Under the pieces are notes generated by a model. That model was not told the origin of the DNA. It searched no databases and saw only the letters and a list, made by a program, of their open reading frames with translations. 64,000 nt of DNA from NCBI RefSeq assembly GCF_040580765.1, contig NZ_CP158687.1, forward strand, positions 2,418,001 through 2,482,000, in the 5' to 3' direction. This document shows, piece after piece, positions 33,570 through 42,814 of this stretch; position 1 is the first letter of the stretch; each line of letters opens with the position of its first letter. This DNA comes from Lentibacter algarum. GTDB taxonomy: Bacteria; Pseudomonadota; Alphaproteobacteria; Rhodobacterales; Rhodobacteraceae. Position numbers and translations under genes: made by a program.

Positions 33570-34337
33570 ATGTTACACACTATCACCCATGGCATCGCCA
33601 ACGCCAAGCCCCCGCTGCTCATCGCGCATGGCCTCTTCGGCTCAGGCCGCAACTGGGGCGTTATCGCCAAGCGCCTCTCCGATGAGCGCCAAGTGATCGC
33701 CGTCGACATGCGCAACCACGGCAGCTCGCTACACTCAGATGATCACAGTTACACCGCCTTGGCCGATGACCTTGCCGAAGTGATCGCTGCACACGGAGGC
33801 CAAGCCGACGTCTTGGGCCACTCCATGGGTGGCAAAGCCGCTATGGTACTTGCCCTTGAGCACGCCGAGATGGTCAACCGCCTCACTGTCGCCGATATCG
33901 CCCCCGTGAGCTACAGCCACTCCCAACAGCAATACATCAACGCCATGCGCACGCTCGACCTCTCCCAGATAGAGGGTCGCGCCGAAGCCCAAGCCGCGCT
34001 CCTGCCGCTGGTCGAAGACCCGACGCTCGCCTCGTTCTTCACCCAGTCTCTGGATCTGAAAGCACGCAAATGGCGGCTCAATCTGGCCGCTCTTGAAGCG
34101 AATATGCCCCAGATCCTAAGCTTTCCGGCAATAGACGCATGCTTCACAGGCCCCTCCCTCTTTCTCACAGGCGCAACGTCACACTACGTGACGCGCGATC
34201 ACCGGCCCCAGATCAAAGCGCTCTTCTCAGAAGCGCGCTTTGCCAAAATCCCAGAGGCAGGGCACTGGCTTCACGCCGAGCGCCCCCGCGCCTTTGAGGC
34301 CGCAGTCCGCACGTGGCTCAACGCTGACTTGAGCTAG
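33570..34337 (+). CDS. Alpha/beta hydrolase (YbfF-type esterase)
   Basis: This protein of about 255 residues has an alpha/beta hydrolase fold. The oxyanion segment is AHGLFGSGRNW (about residue 20), the nucleophile serine is in LGHSMGGKAA (about residue 87) and the catalytic His is in EAGHWLHAE near the C terminus. It resembles YbfF esterases acting on acyl esters or acyl-CoA. The start could be ATG 33570 or 33552; the former gives the usual N terminus. Confidence 0.88.
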   Translation: MLHTITHGIANAKPPLLIAHGLFGSGRNWGVIAKRLSDERQVIAVDMRNHGSSLHSDDHSYTALADDLAEVIAAHGGQADVLGHSMGGKAAMVLALEHAEMVNRLTVADIAPVSYSHSQQQYINAMRTLDLSQIEGRAEAQAALLPLVEDPTLASFFTQSLDLKARKWRLNLAALEANMPQILSFPAIDACFTGPSLFLTGATSHYVTRDHRPQIKALFSEARFAKIPEAGHWLHAERPRAFEAAVRTWLNADLS

Positions 34338-35167
34338 CGTTTAAGCAAGCGCCGCAGCACAGGCTCAAGCGCATCTGCCGCTTCCTGATGCACTGCAGGC
34401 CCCAAAAGCTGCATCGCCGCCAAAGCTTCCTGATCGGCAAAAACCATACCCTCATAGCCACGCGCCAGAGCCGCTGGACTTGCACGACAGATCACCGTGC
34501 GTGCCATATCGCCTTCCAGCGCATCAATCATATCTTGGGTCACGCCAAAAGGCGCACTCGCCGCATGGGCAAAGCCACGCTTCTCATCGGGGCCATGATC
34601 CGCAAACCACAACAGCACCATCGGCTTCGCCACCCGATCCGCCAAAAGCCGCATCCGCGCCACCCAAGCCTGCTGCAATTCCTGCATCAACAGAATAAAC
34701 CCGTCCGGATGATAGCGTGCCAAATGGCGCAACAGATGATTGGTAAAGTGAAACTCGGTGAAATCCACGCCCCGAAACAACTTTCTCATCTGGTCTGAGG
34801 CCCGCAAAAAGCGGTCGTTGCGGCGCGGATGCACCGTATAAAAGCGGTTCGAGAGATTGTGCACACCCATCGCTTGCACAATGACGGCCTCCGCCCGCGC
34901 CGCCATACTCAAAACACCAAGATCGCTCGCAAAAGCATCAAGCCCAGCGCTCATGACCCCAAGGTTAAGGCAGGGCATTTCCAGCTTGTCTTCCAGTCGG
35001 TCCACATAGGGACGCGGCACAAATTTCCCGAAGGTTTCTGTGCCTCCCAGCACGGCTACAAAAGGCTCATCAAGGCTGCGTTTAGGGCCGCGAAAGGCCA
35101 GCCGCGATCCGTCATACTCGCAGAGTCGATAGTCAAGGGCTGCGCCCCCTATTCTTTCATAGGACAT
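34334..35167 (-). CDS. DUF6473 family protein
   Basis: This protein of about 277 residues matches the DUF6473 family known mainly from Rhodobacterales, with MSYERIGGAALDYRLCEYDG, VLGGTETFGKF (about residue 38) and NLGVMSAGLDAF (about residue 68). The GGTET and NLG motifs recall an SGNH-hydrolase-like fold, and the family may act on polysaccharide or surface material; this is inference. GTGGGA lies before ATG 35167. It is convergent with the esterase, overlapping by 4 bp. Confidence 0.8.
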   Translation of the reverse strand: MSYERIGGAALDYRLCEYDGSRLAFRGPKRSLDEPFVAVLGGTETFGKFVPRPYVDRLEDKLEMPCLNLGVMSAGLDAFASDLGVLSMAARAEAVIVQAMGVHNLSNRFYTVHPRRNDRFLRASDQMRKLFRGVDFTEFHFTNHLLRHLARYHPDGFILLMQELQQAWVARMRLLADRVAKPMVLLWFADHGPDEKRGFAHAASAPFGVTQDMIDALEGDMARTVICRASPAALARGYEGMVFADQEALAAMQLLGPAVHQEAADALEPVLRRLLKR

Positions 35168-35328
35168 AGTTCCCACCACAATTTTAGTTCACCCAAAACC
35201 GAAGATGCGCCACAGCCATTTCCAATTCCCTAACAGATAAAATGGTCGGAAATTAAAGGCCTATCTTTCGCCTTGCAGCCTGCTTAAGCCGCGGCTTATT
35301 GTCGTGATTAACCCCGAAGGAGAGCAGC

Positions 35329-36204
35329 ATGGATATCAAAACAGTCGGCGTCATCGGTGCAGGCCAGATGGGCAATGGTATCGCGCATGTTATGGCGCTC
35401 GCGGGGTATGACGTTACGCTCAATGATCTCAGCCAAGACGCGCTCACAGCCGCGCTCGCCAAGATCGAGAAAAACATGGTGCGCCAAGTGTCGCGCAATC
35501 TCATCACAGAAGCCGATATGCAAGCTGGCCTCGCCCGCATCAGCCCTGCGCTTGATGTAGCCGCGCTCGGCACAGCCGATCTCGTGATCGAATCCGCAAC
35601 AGAAAACGAAGACATCAAAAACAAGATCATCGAAGGCATCGTACCCCACCTGCCCGAGCACACGATCATCACATCAAATACCTCCTCGATCTCGATCACC
35701 CGCCTCGCCGCACGCACGGACCGCCCCGAAAAGTTCATGGGCTTTCACTTTATGAACCCGGTTCCGCTCATGCAGCTGGTCGAGCTGATCCGCGGCATCG
35801 CCACTGATGACGAGACATATCAGAGCTGCCTCGCCGTGGTCGAAAAGCTCGGAAAGACAGCCGCCTCCGCCGAAGACTTCCCCGCATTTATCGTCAATCG
35901 CATCCTGATCCCGATGATCAATGAGGCCTGCTATACCCTCTATGAAGGCGTCGGCAATGTCGCCTCGATTGACAACGCCATGAAGCTCGGCGCCAATCAC
36001 CCGATGGGTCCACTTGAGCTTGCTGACTTTATCGGCCTTGATACCTGCCTCGCAATCATGAACGTGCTGCATGACGGCCTCGCTGATACCAAATATCGCC
36101 CCTGCCCGCTCTTGACGAAATATGTGGCCGCAGGCTGGCTGGGCCGCAAAACAGGCCGTGGCTTTTATGACTATCGCGGAGACGTCCCCGTTCCGACGCG
36201 TTAA
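35329..36204 (+). CDS. hbdA: 3-hydroxybutyryl-CoA dehydrogenase
   Basis: This 291-residue enzyme has a Rossmann start, GVIGAGQMGNGIAHV (residues ~6-20). It also has the signature GFHFMNPVPLM (catalytic His about residue 139) and a C-terminal dimerisation helix domain with GLDTCLAIM. It oxidises 3-hydroxyacyl-CoA in butyrate or polyhydroxybutyrate metabolism, or supplies crotonyl-CoA to the ethylmalonyl-CoA route. GAAGGAGAG lies 5 bp from the ATG. It is convergent with a LysR gene. Confidence 0.93.
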   Translation: MDIKTVGVIGAGQMGNGIAHVMALAGYDVTLNDLSQDALTAALAKIEKNMVRQVSRNLITEADMQAGLARISPALDVAALGTADLVIESATENEDIKNKIIEGIVPHLPEHTIITSNTSSISITRLAARTDRPEKFMGFHFMNPVPLMQLVELIRGIATDDETYQSCLAVVEKLGKTAASAEDFPAFIVNRILIPMINEACYTLYEGVGNVASIDNAMKLGANHPMGPLELADFIGLDTCLAIMNVLHDGLADTKYRPCPLLTKYVAAGWLGRKTGRGFYDYRGDVPVPTR

Positions 36205-36333
36205 GACAACGTCTTGATTTAAATAATAAACTGCGGTCATGGCTGCCGCCCGTTCTACAGCCTAGGCCACGTCTGTAAATCGCATTCACTGATATTGGAC
36301 AGCCGCATACAGCGAGCGCCACGCCACAAAAAA

Positions 36334-36354
36334 GGCCCCGGATCAACCGGGGCC
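36334..36354 (-). terminator. Terminator of the LysR gene
   Basis: GGCCCCGG-ttgat-CCGGGGCC on the minus strand is followed by TTTTTTGTGG. Confidence 0.85.
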
Positions 36355-36393
36355 AGTTGCGGATAAACCGCGGGGAAAATCAGGGGATCGACC

Positions 36394-37299
36394 TTACCAG
36401 TCACTTGGCCCTTTGTCGCCAAACGAGTGAACCAGAAAGTCGATAAAGGCGCGCACTTTGGGCTGCGTAAAGCGTCCGGGCGGATACACCGCATAGATAC
36501 CTTGTGTCTCCATCGGCAGATCAGGGATCGCATCTTCCACAAGACCCTTCTCAAGCGCCTCCGCATAGAGAAAGCTCGGCAGATAGGCGATGCCAAGGCC
36601 AGACACAGCCGCATTGAGCAGCGATTGACCGTCATTCACAGTTAGCCAGCCAGCCGTGCGCACTTGACGCTTTTCACCGGATGGCGCGGTAATCTTCCAG
36701 ACATTGCCTGCCGAATGGTTGGAATAATGCAAAAGCTTGTGCTCATTGAGATCGTCAATTTTCTGGGGCCGCCCATAGCGTTGGAAATAGCTTGGGCTCG
36801 CAATCATTCGCATGCTCGTCTCGGTAAGCTTGCGTGCTCGCAAAGAGCTATCTTCCAGATCACCAATGCGGATGGCCATGTCAAAGCCCTCAGAAATCAG
36901 CTCCACATAGCGATTGTTGAGGACCATATTCACGGTGATATCAGGGAAATCCGCGAGGAACTCGCCCAACACAGGCGAAAGGTGGTTCACACCAAAATCT
37001 GTCGCCACAGAAATTCTCAATAGGCCAGAGGGATCGGATTGCATGGACGACACAAGCGCATCTGCCTCGCCCGCATCATTCAAAACGCGCCGTGCACGGT
37101 CATAATACGCGAGGCCAATCTCGGTCGGGCTGACCCGCCGCGTCGTGCGGTTCAAAAGCCGCGCGCCCAGACGGGCCTCAAGGCTGGAGACGTGCTTTGA
37201 AACAGCGGATTTTGAAATCCCCATTTTCTTGGCTGCGTCCGTAAACCCGCCTTGGTCTACGACCATTGCAAAGGCTTCCATTTCAGTCAGTCGGTCCAT
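36394..37299 (-). CDS. LysR family transcriptional regulator (CrgA-like group)
   Basis: This regulator of about 301 residues has an N-terminal winged helix (FTDAAKKMGISKSAVSKH, residues ~17-34) followed by LNRTTRRVSPTE, typical of the large AaeR/CrgA branch, and a C-terminal ligand domain. The ligand and target are unknown; hbdA is convergent rather than divergent, so it is not an obvious target. ATG 37299 (MDRLTEMEAF) is the usual family start. It carries its own terminator. Confidence 0.9.
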   Translation of the reverse strand: MDRLTEMEAFAMVVDQGGFTDAAKKMGISKSAVSKHVSSLEARLGARLLNRTTRRVSPTEIGLAYYDRARRVLNDAGEADALVSSMQSDPSGLLRISVATDFGVNHLSPVLGEFLADFPDITVNMVLNNRYVELISEGFDMAIRIGDLEDSSLRARKLTETSMRMIASPSYFQRYGRPQKIDDLNEHKLLHYSNHSAGNVWKITAPSGEKRQVRTAGWLTVNDGQSLLNAAVSGLGIAYLPSFLYAEALEKGLVEDAIPDLPMETQGIYAVYPPGRFTQPKVRAFIDFLVHSFGDKGPSDW

Positions 37300-37700
37300 G
37301 CTCGATAATCCCTTGATTATTCTTTTCTCAAAGCATGGTATCGCCTCACAATCGGGCAACTTCTGGGCGCTGGTGAGATAATATCAGGGTTTTCCCACGG
37401 ATCGTTCATGGCAGAGAAACAACGAAACAGAAGTTTCCAAAGGGGCTGCACATTGGCAGTCGCGTTGCTGTTTGCCCTTGCTATCAAGTCCAGAAAAGGC
37501 CGCACGGCGCGTCGGCTGCTCTCCTAGGTCAGACCGCTGTCAAGCCGGCCCCTTGCACACCGCACGCCGCATTACCTAATTTTGTGTAAACAAAAGCCCG
37601 TTTCAGACGGTGCACGGGTTGTGCACGGATTGTGCACGCATATCACCCCCCTAGAATCAGCCCTTCTCAGCGCCATTAACCCAGCGGGACGCAGCCTTAA
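37300..37700. other. 400 bp non-coding stretch between the LysR gene and smc
   Basis: No convincing gene lies here. A 39-codon frame at 37408-37527 has no ribosome-binding site and no recognisable likeness. The right half holds a TTTGT-gtaa-ACAAA dyad (37581-37594) and three tandem 11-bp repeats (37611-37643). Both flanking genes run on the minus strand, so this is the LysR upstream region and the smc 3' side. Confidence 0.5.
37611..37643. repeat. Three tandem 11-bp repeats TGCACGGNTTG
   Basis: TGCACGGGTTG, TGCACGGATTG and TGCACGCATAT follow one another without a gap. The 11-bp period puts each GTGCAC-type half on the same face of the DNA helix, which suggests cooperative protein binding. 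Confidence 0.6.
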
Positions 37701-40700
37701 CTAAGCCACCATCGCCTCGGCCTTCTTCAGGTCGACAGAGACAAGCTGGCTCACGCCTCGCTCCTGCATCGTGACGCCATACAAGCGGTCCATCCGGCTC
37801 ATCGTCACAGCATGGTGCGTGATGATCAGAAAGCGTGTGTCGGTCTGGCGGCACATCTCGTCAAGCAAGTCACAAAAGCGCGTGACGTTCGCATCATCCA
37901 AAGGCGCGTCGACTTCGTCGAGCACACAGATCGGCGCAGGGTTCGCAAGGAAAACCGCAAAGATCAGCGCCATCGCCGTGAGTGTCTGTTCCCCACCAGA
38001 CAAAAGCGAAAGCGTCGCAAGCTTCTTGCCAGGCGGCTGACACATAATCTCAAGCCCTGCATCTAGCGGGTCGTCGCTCTCCACCAAAACAAGATTGGCA
38101 TCCCCGCCACCAAAGAGGTGTTTGAACAACATCGAGAAGTTGTCGTTCACCTGCTCAAAGGCGGTCAGCAGCCGCTCGCGCCCCTCGCGGTTCAGGCTGG
38201 CAATGCCTGTACGCAAAGCACGGATCGCCTCTTCCAGATCGGTCTTTTCAAGCAAAAGCCCGTCATGCTCCTGAGAGACTTCCTTCGCATCTTCCTCGGC
38301 CCGCAGGTTAACTGCGCCAAGCGCATCCCGCTGCCGCTTCAGACGGTTCACATCCTGTTCGATCATCTCAGAAGCAGGCATCTTCTCAGGGTCTGCCCCA
38401 AGGCTCTCCAAAAGCGCCTCTGGCGTTGTGTCCTGCTCTTCCTCGATCCGTTCCGCCGCGTATGCTACGGTCTCGCCTGCCGCATCTGTGCGTGCCTCCG
38501 AGCGCGCCCGCGCCTCGCGTGCCTCGCTTGCCGCGCGCTCCGCCTCGCGCTCGGCCAGTGTCGCATCACGCTCAGCGCCTTCGGCTGTCGAGAGCGCGTC
38601 AGAGGCCTTGGCCTTGCGCGCCTCCGCCTGTGAGATCGAATGGCCAAGCTCTTCACGTTTTGCCGCAATTTCTTCAGGCGCCGCCGTGGCATCTTTCAGC
38701 TCAGCCTCGCTCGCAGTCTTGCGCTCGGCCAGTTCGGCAATCCGCTTTTCTGCTGTCTCCAAACGGTGGCGCCAGCCTGAAAGCTCCTTCGTGACTTCCT
38801 GCCCCCGCCGCGTGCGTGCCTCGCCCTCGCGGCGCAATTCGTCGTGCCCCGAGCGCTTCGCCATCATGGTCATGCGCGCGGCCTCAACGGTCATCTTCAC
38901 GTCTTCGACTTCGGCCCGCGCCGTCTCAAGGTTGCCAAGGCCCGCAAGGCCGCGCTCAGCCTCCTGCAAAGAGCGCCGCGCTGCCATTGCTTCGTCCTCA
39001 TGGCGTTTCACAGCAAGGCCAAGAGAGTCCAGCCGCGACTCTGCCAAGGTGCGGTCCGCTTCCGCGCGGCTCAAAGCCCGCGCGGCTTCTGCCACGGCTG
39101 TATCGGCTGCACGCCGTGCCTCGCGGGCGGCCTTGTCGGCCTCACCATCACGCTTGAGCTGCTCTGTAAGAACCTGATGCGCCAGCCGCGCGCCCTGCGC
39201 TTTTGAAGTGGCAGCTTCCATCTGCTGCTTGAGCGCTTCGAGACGGTTCATCTGCTCCAGACGCAAGGCTGCCGCGCTCGGCGCATCCTCGGCCCAGGCG
39301 CGAAACCCGTCCCAGCGCCACAAATCGCCATCAAGGCTCACAAGCCGCTGCCCGGGCTTCAGCTCGGCCTGCAACGCGGCAGCCGCCTCGGCCTCCACAA
39401 GCCCGATCTGGGCCATCCGCCGTGTCAGAACCGCAGGCACATTCACATGCGCCGAAAGCGGCTCAACACCCGCAGGCAACGCTTGCGCATCTCGATAAGC
39501 TGGCAGGCTCGCCCAGCCCGACGGCCCGTCTTCGCCCACTTCAGGGGCGCGCAAATCATCTGCCAGCGCCGCGCCCAGCGCCTTCTCATAGCCTGGCGTC
39601 ACTTGCAGCTGATCAATGATCTGCCCGCCCTCGGCGGTGTCGCGCTCCACAAGCCGCGCCAAGGCGCTGGCTTCAGCCGAGAGCGCATTCACTTCTCCGT
39701 CTGCTTCGCTCAGCTCTGCCCGCGCATCCGCCTCGCGGGATTGCGTGGCCGCCCGCGCCGCCTCTGCAGCGGTGAGCGCCTCCTCCGCATCCTGCGAGCG
39801 CTTGGTGGCCGCGCTCTCAGCCTGCTGCGCCGCTTCAAAATCTACCGCCGCTTTTTCCAAAAGCGCCCGAGCTTCGCCCGCAGCGCGCTTGGCTTTTTCA
39901 GCCTCTTCGCTGGAGCGGGCTTCTGTCTTGCGACTGTCTTCTAGCAAGCGCTGTGCAGACTGATGCCTTGCAGCCAAGCGAGCCACATCTTCAGTCAGCT
40001 CAGACAGTGCATTCTCACGCGCCTGCAAGACCTGTGCTGCCTCTTGAGACGCTTCCGCGGCTTGCGCCAGCTTGGCCTCATGGCCCGCGCCCGCCTTTTT
40101 CAGTTCTTCGGTTTCCCACTCCAGCCGCGCAATGGTTTCGCCTGCGTCACGGTTGAGCGCTTCCTCACGCTCCATATCAGCCGCCAGCTGCCTGATCCGC
40201 GCTTCCAGCGTTTCAATCGTTGCAATCGCGCGCTTTTCTTGGTCTTCCAAAGTGTCGCGCTGTACCGAGAGGCGCTGGAGCACTGCCGCAGCGATGGCTT
40301 CTTCCTCGCGCAGAGCGGGCAACGCATCTTCGCGCTGTTGGCGCAGCTTCGTCGCCTCCCGCGCGGCCGCTTCGGCCTGCGCTGCAGCTACAGTACGCTC
40401 CTTTAGAATATTCTGTTCCTCAAGATGCGCGACTTGCGCTTCCTTCCACCGCCGATAAAGCAGCAACCCCTCCGCACGCCGCAGCTCATCCCCGATCTCA
40501 CGGTAGCGCGCCGCTTGACGGGCTTGGCGGGCCAGCTGCGCCAGCTGCGCGGCCAACTGTTCAAGGACATCGTCAACCCGCGTCAAGTTTGTTTCTGCGC
40601 CCTTAAGCTTTAGCTCGGCCTCGTGGCGGCGCTGATAGAGGCCCGAAATCCCTGCTGCCTCTTCGAGAATACGGCGGCGGCTCTTGGGCTTGGCGTTGAT

Positions 40701-41156
40701 CAGCTCGCTGATCTGCCCCTGCCGCACAAGCGCAGGGGAATGCGCCCCTGTAGAGGCATCCGCAAACAGCATCTGAACATCGCGCGCGCGGGTGTCCTTG
40801 CCGTTGGCTTTATAAGCACTGCCGACGTCGCGTGTGATACGGCGGACGACCTCGAGGTTGTCCATGTCATTAAAGCCAGCAGGCGCGAGGCGGTCTTGGT
40901 TGTCGATATGAAGCGAGACTTCGGCAAAGTTGCGCGCGGGCCGCGAGGATGCGCCTGCAAAGATCACGTCTTCCATCCCGCCGCCACGCATAGCGGTGGG
41001 GCGGTTTTCGCCCATCACCCAGCGCAGGGCTTCAAGCAGGTTGGATTTACCACAGCCATTTGGCCCGACGACGCCTGTCAGACCGTCCTGAATAATCAGG
41101 TCGGTCGGATCGACGAAGCTTTTGAACCCCGTAAGTCTGAGCTTATGAAATCGCAC
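37701..41156 (-). CDS. smc: Chromosome segregation protein SMC
   Basis: This 1151-residue ATPase has the Walker A motif GPNGCGKSN near residue 33 and long coiled coils rich in Ala/Glu/Arg either side of a hinge (around residues 500-630). The C-terminal head has LLSGGEQTLTAMAL (about residue 1055) and Walker B CVLDEVDAPLDD. It condenses and aligns chromosome arms with ScpA/ScpB, which are not in this window. The start is probably GTG 41156 (MRFHKLRLTGFKSF), with no strong ribosome-binding site. Confidence 0.96.
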   Translation of the reverse strand: MRFHKLRLTGFKSFVDPTDLIIQDGLTGVVGPNGCGKSNLLEALRWVMGENRPTAMRGGGMEDVIFAGASSRPARNFAEVSLHIDNQDRLAPAGFNDMDNLEVVRRITRDVGSAYKANGKDTRARDVQMLFADASTGAHSPALVRQGQISELINAKPKSRRRILEEAAGISGLYQRRHEAELKLKGAETNLTRVDDVLEQLAAQLAQLARQARQAARYREIGDELRRAEGLLLYRRWKEAQVAHLEEQNILKERTVAAAQAEAAAREATKLRQQREDALPALREEEAIAAAVLQRLSVQRDTLEDQEKRAIATIETLEARIRQLAADMEREEALNRDAGETIARLEWETEELKKAGAGHEAKLAQAAEASQEAAQVLQARENALSELTEDVARLAARHQSAQRLLEDSRKTEARSSEEAEKAKRAAGEARALLEKAAVDFEAAQQAESAATKRSQDAEEALTAAEAARAATQSREADARAELSEADGEVNALSAEASALARLVERDTAEGGQIIDQLQVTPGYEKALGAALADDLRAPEVGEDGPSGWASLPAYRDAQALPAGVEPLSAHVNVPAVLTRRMAQIGLVEAEAAAALQAELKPGQRLVSLDGDLWRWDGFRAWAEDAPSAAALRLEQMNRLEALKQQMEAATSKAQGARLAHQVLTEQLKRDGEADKAAREARRAADTAVAEAARALSRAEADRTLAESRLDSLGLAVKRHEDEAMAARRSLQEAERGLAGLGNLETARAEVEDVKMTVEAARMTMMAKRSGHDELRREGEARTRRGQEVTKELSGWRHRLETAEKRIAELAERKTASEAELKDATAAPEEIAAKREELGHSISQAEARKAKASDALSTAEGAERDATLAEREAERAASEAREARARSEARTDAAGETVAYAAERIEEEQDTTPEALLESLGADPEKMPASEMIEQDVNRLKRQRDALGAVNLRAEEDAKEVSQEHDGLLLEKTDLEEAIRALRTGIASLNREGRERLLTAFEQVNDNFSMLFKHLFGGGDANLVLVESDDPLDAGLEIMCQPPGKKLATLSLLSGGEQTLTAMALIFAVFLANPAPICVLDEVDAPLDDANVTRFCDLLDEMCRQTDTRFLIITHHAVTMSRMDRLYGVTMQERGVSQLVSVDLKKAEAMVA

Positions 41157-41254
41157 TGCCCGTATTACACCTGTGATTCTGAATAGACCCAGTCTGGCGG
41201 CCGCAGCACAAGCTTGTCAACGTTTCGACCCTTTATATGGGGCCTCAGAGGCAG

Positions 41255-41269
41255 TTATCCACAAGATAA
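41255..41269. promoter_or_regulatory. DnaA-box-containing dyad upstream of smc
   Basis: TTATC-CACAA-GATAA is a perfect 5-bp dyad that contains the canonical DnaA box TTATCCACA (41255-41263). It lies ~100 bp before the smc start and just after the 3' end of the GS-hydroquinone reductase gene. Confidence 0.4.
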
Positions 41270-41275
41270 CGCGTT

Positions 41276-42250
41276 TTAACCCCGCCCATGTGGCTCCATA
41301 AAGTCCAGAACAGGGTTTGTTGGAAGGATACGATTGGGGTTAATCGTGTCATGGCTATAGTGATAATGACGCACGATGTGCTCAAGGTTCACGGTCTGAG
41401 CGACGCCCTCAATCTGATAGAGCTCGCGCGTGTAGGCCCAGAGATTGGGATAATCAATCAGCCGCGCACGGTTGCACTTGAAGTGTAAATGATAGACTGG
41501 ATCAAACCGCACAAGCGTCGTGAACAGACGCCAATCCGCTTCGGTGATCTGCCCGCCCATCAAGTACCGCCCCTCTGTGAGCCGCGCCTCGAGCCAGTCC
41601 ATCGTATCAAACAGAGGATCAACCGCCGCATCATAAGCCGCCTGTGTGGTCGCAAACCCTGCCTTGTAGACGCCGTTGTTCAGGGTGTCATAGATCCGCG
41701 CATTCACCTCTTCAATCTCACTGCGCAGCGGCTCAGGCCAGTAGTCGTCCCTATTCCCTGTCAGCTCGTCAAACGCAGAGTTCAGCATACGGATGATCTC
41801 TGAGCTTTCGTTGCTCACGATCGTCTCGCGCTCTTTGTCCCACAATATCGGCACGGTCACCCGCCCTGATATCTGCGGATCAGCCTTCAGATAAATGTCC
41901 CGCGCAAAAGGCAGCCCATAGAGCGTATCACCCGTGGCCCCATGCGCATCTGTTTCAAAAGTCCAGCCCTCCGAGAGCATATCAGGATGCACTGCGGATA
42001 TGCTGATATGCGCCTCCAGCCCCTTCAGTGCCCGAAAAATCAACGTGCGGTGCGCCCACGGGCAGGCATAGGACACATAGAGATGATACCGCCCGCTCAC
42101 CGCAGGAAAGCCACCCTCACCAGTCGGTCCCGCCGCGCCATCAGCCGTGATCCAGTTGCGAAACTTGGCCGTGGTCCGCTCAAACGCACCGCCCGTTGAC
42201 GTCGTATCATACCAAACATCATGCCATGTGCCGTCTACCAACTGTCCCAT
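41276..42250 (-). CDS. Glutathionyl-hydroquinone reductase (GST superfamily)
   Basis: This 324-residue Xi-class glutathione transferase has the catalytic Cys in SYACPWAHRT (about residue 62). VPILWDKE and NESSEI (about residue 130) bind glutathione, and a C-terminal helical domain follows (ITEADWRLFTTL). It removes glutathione from glutathionyl-hydroquinones. ATG 42250 (MGQLVDGTWHD) has GAGGAGG 8 bp upstream; the long frame above it is not coding. Confidence 0.9.
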   Translation of the reverse strand: MGQLVDGTWHDVWYDTTSTGGAFERTTAKFRNWITADGAAGPTGEGGFPAVSGRYHLYVSYACPWAHRTLIFRALKGLEAHISISAVHPDMLSEGWTFETDAHGATGDTLYGLPFARDIYLKADPQISGRVTVPILWDKERETIVSNESSEIIRMLNSAFDELTGNRDDYWPEPLRSEIEEVNARIYDTLNNGVYKAGFATTQAAYDAAVDPLFDTMDWLEARLTEGRYLMGGQITEADWRLFTTLVRFDPVYHLHFKCNRARLIDYPNLWAYTRELYQIEGVAQTVNLEHIVRHYHYSHDTINPNRILPTNPVLDFMEPHGRG

Positions 42251-42448
42251 CAGGGCCTCCTCGTTTCTGTCTTGCCCCTTCCTAACTGCACTGATCCTGA
42301 CGATAAACACTCGCTCCCGCGCAGCGCCCCTGCGCTGATGCACAGAGAGAGCGTTACACAGGTGCAACATTTAGCGCTTAGAACGAATTCATTACTTGTT
42401 TCTCAACCAAACCGTGCAAATCTATTAGGCACAGGAAAGGCGCACACA

Positions 42449-42814
42449 ATGACTGATTATCTATCCCCCGAGATCGAGGCTGCTCTCAAGGCTGCCCGCA
42501 AAGCCGCTATGAAAAAGTCCTCGCGTCTGCGCGTGCAGATGGGCGAGACACAATATCCAATCCTCAAGTTGTGGGACAAAGGCTTTGCGCTTGATGTCTC
42601 AGGCGCGCCTAAGCTGCGAGGGCTGGTGGATATTTACGATGGCACCAAACATTTGATGAACGGATTGATCATCGCCACCGAGGCTGAAGGCGATATGATG
42701 CACTATGAGTTCAAGCGCGCCACTCAAGCGCAAGACAAAGCCCCGCTGGATTACGAGCGTGACGAAAACGCGCCCGTGGCCCTTATCGGCAAGGCGGCAC
42801 CCTCACTCCATTGA
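42449..42814 (+). CDS. Conserved protein of unknown function
   Basis: This 121-residue soluble protein has a basic N-terminal helix (ALKAARKAAMKKSSRLRV), followed by a beta-rich domain with YPILKLWDKGFALDV and LVDIYDG. The basic lead-in followed by a small beta domain is faintly PilZ-like, but the DxSxxG motif is not complete, so I do not assign PilZ. AGGAAAGG precedes the ATG. It is convergent with the MalY/PatB gene, with no space between them. Confidence 0.7.
   Translation: MTDYLSPEIEAALKAARKAAMKKSSRLRVQMGETQYPILKLWDKGFALDVSGAPKLRGLVDIYDGTKHLMNGLIIATEAEGDMMHYEFKRATQAQDKAPLDYERDENAPVALIGKAAPSLH

Noticed and set aside
37408..37527. 39-codon frame MAEKQRNRS... between the LysR gene and smc
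   Set aside because: No ribosome-binding site, no likeness to any family, and no operon context.
38118..40606. Several + strand frames opposite smc
   Set aside because: They mirror the Ala/Glu/Arg coiled coils of smc and have shadow-like composition.
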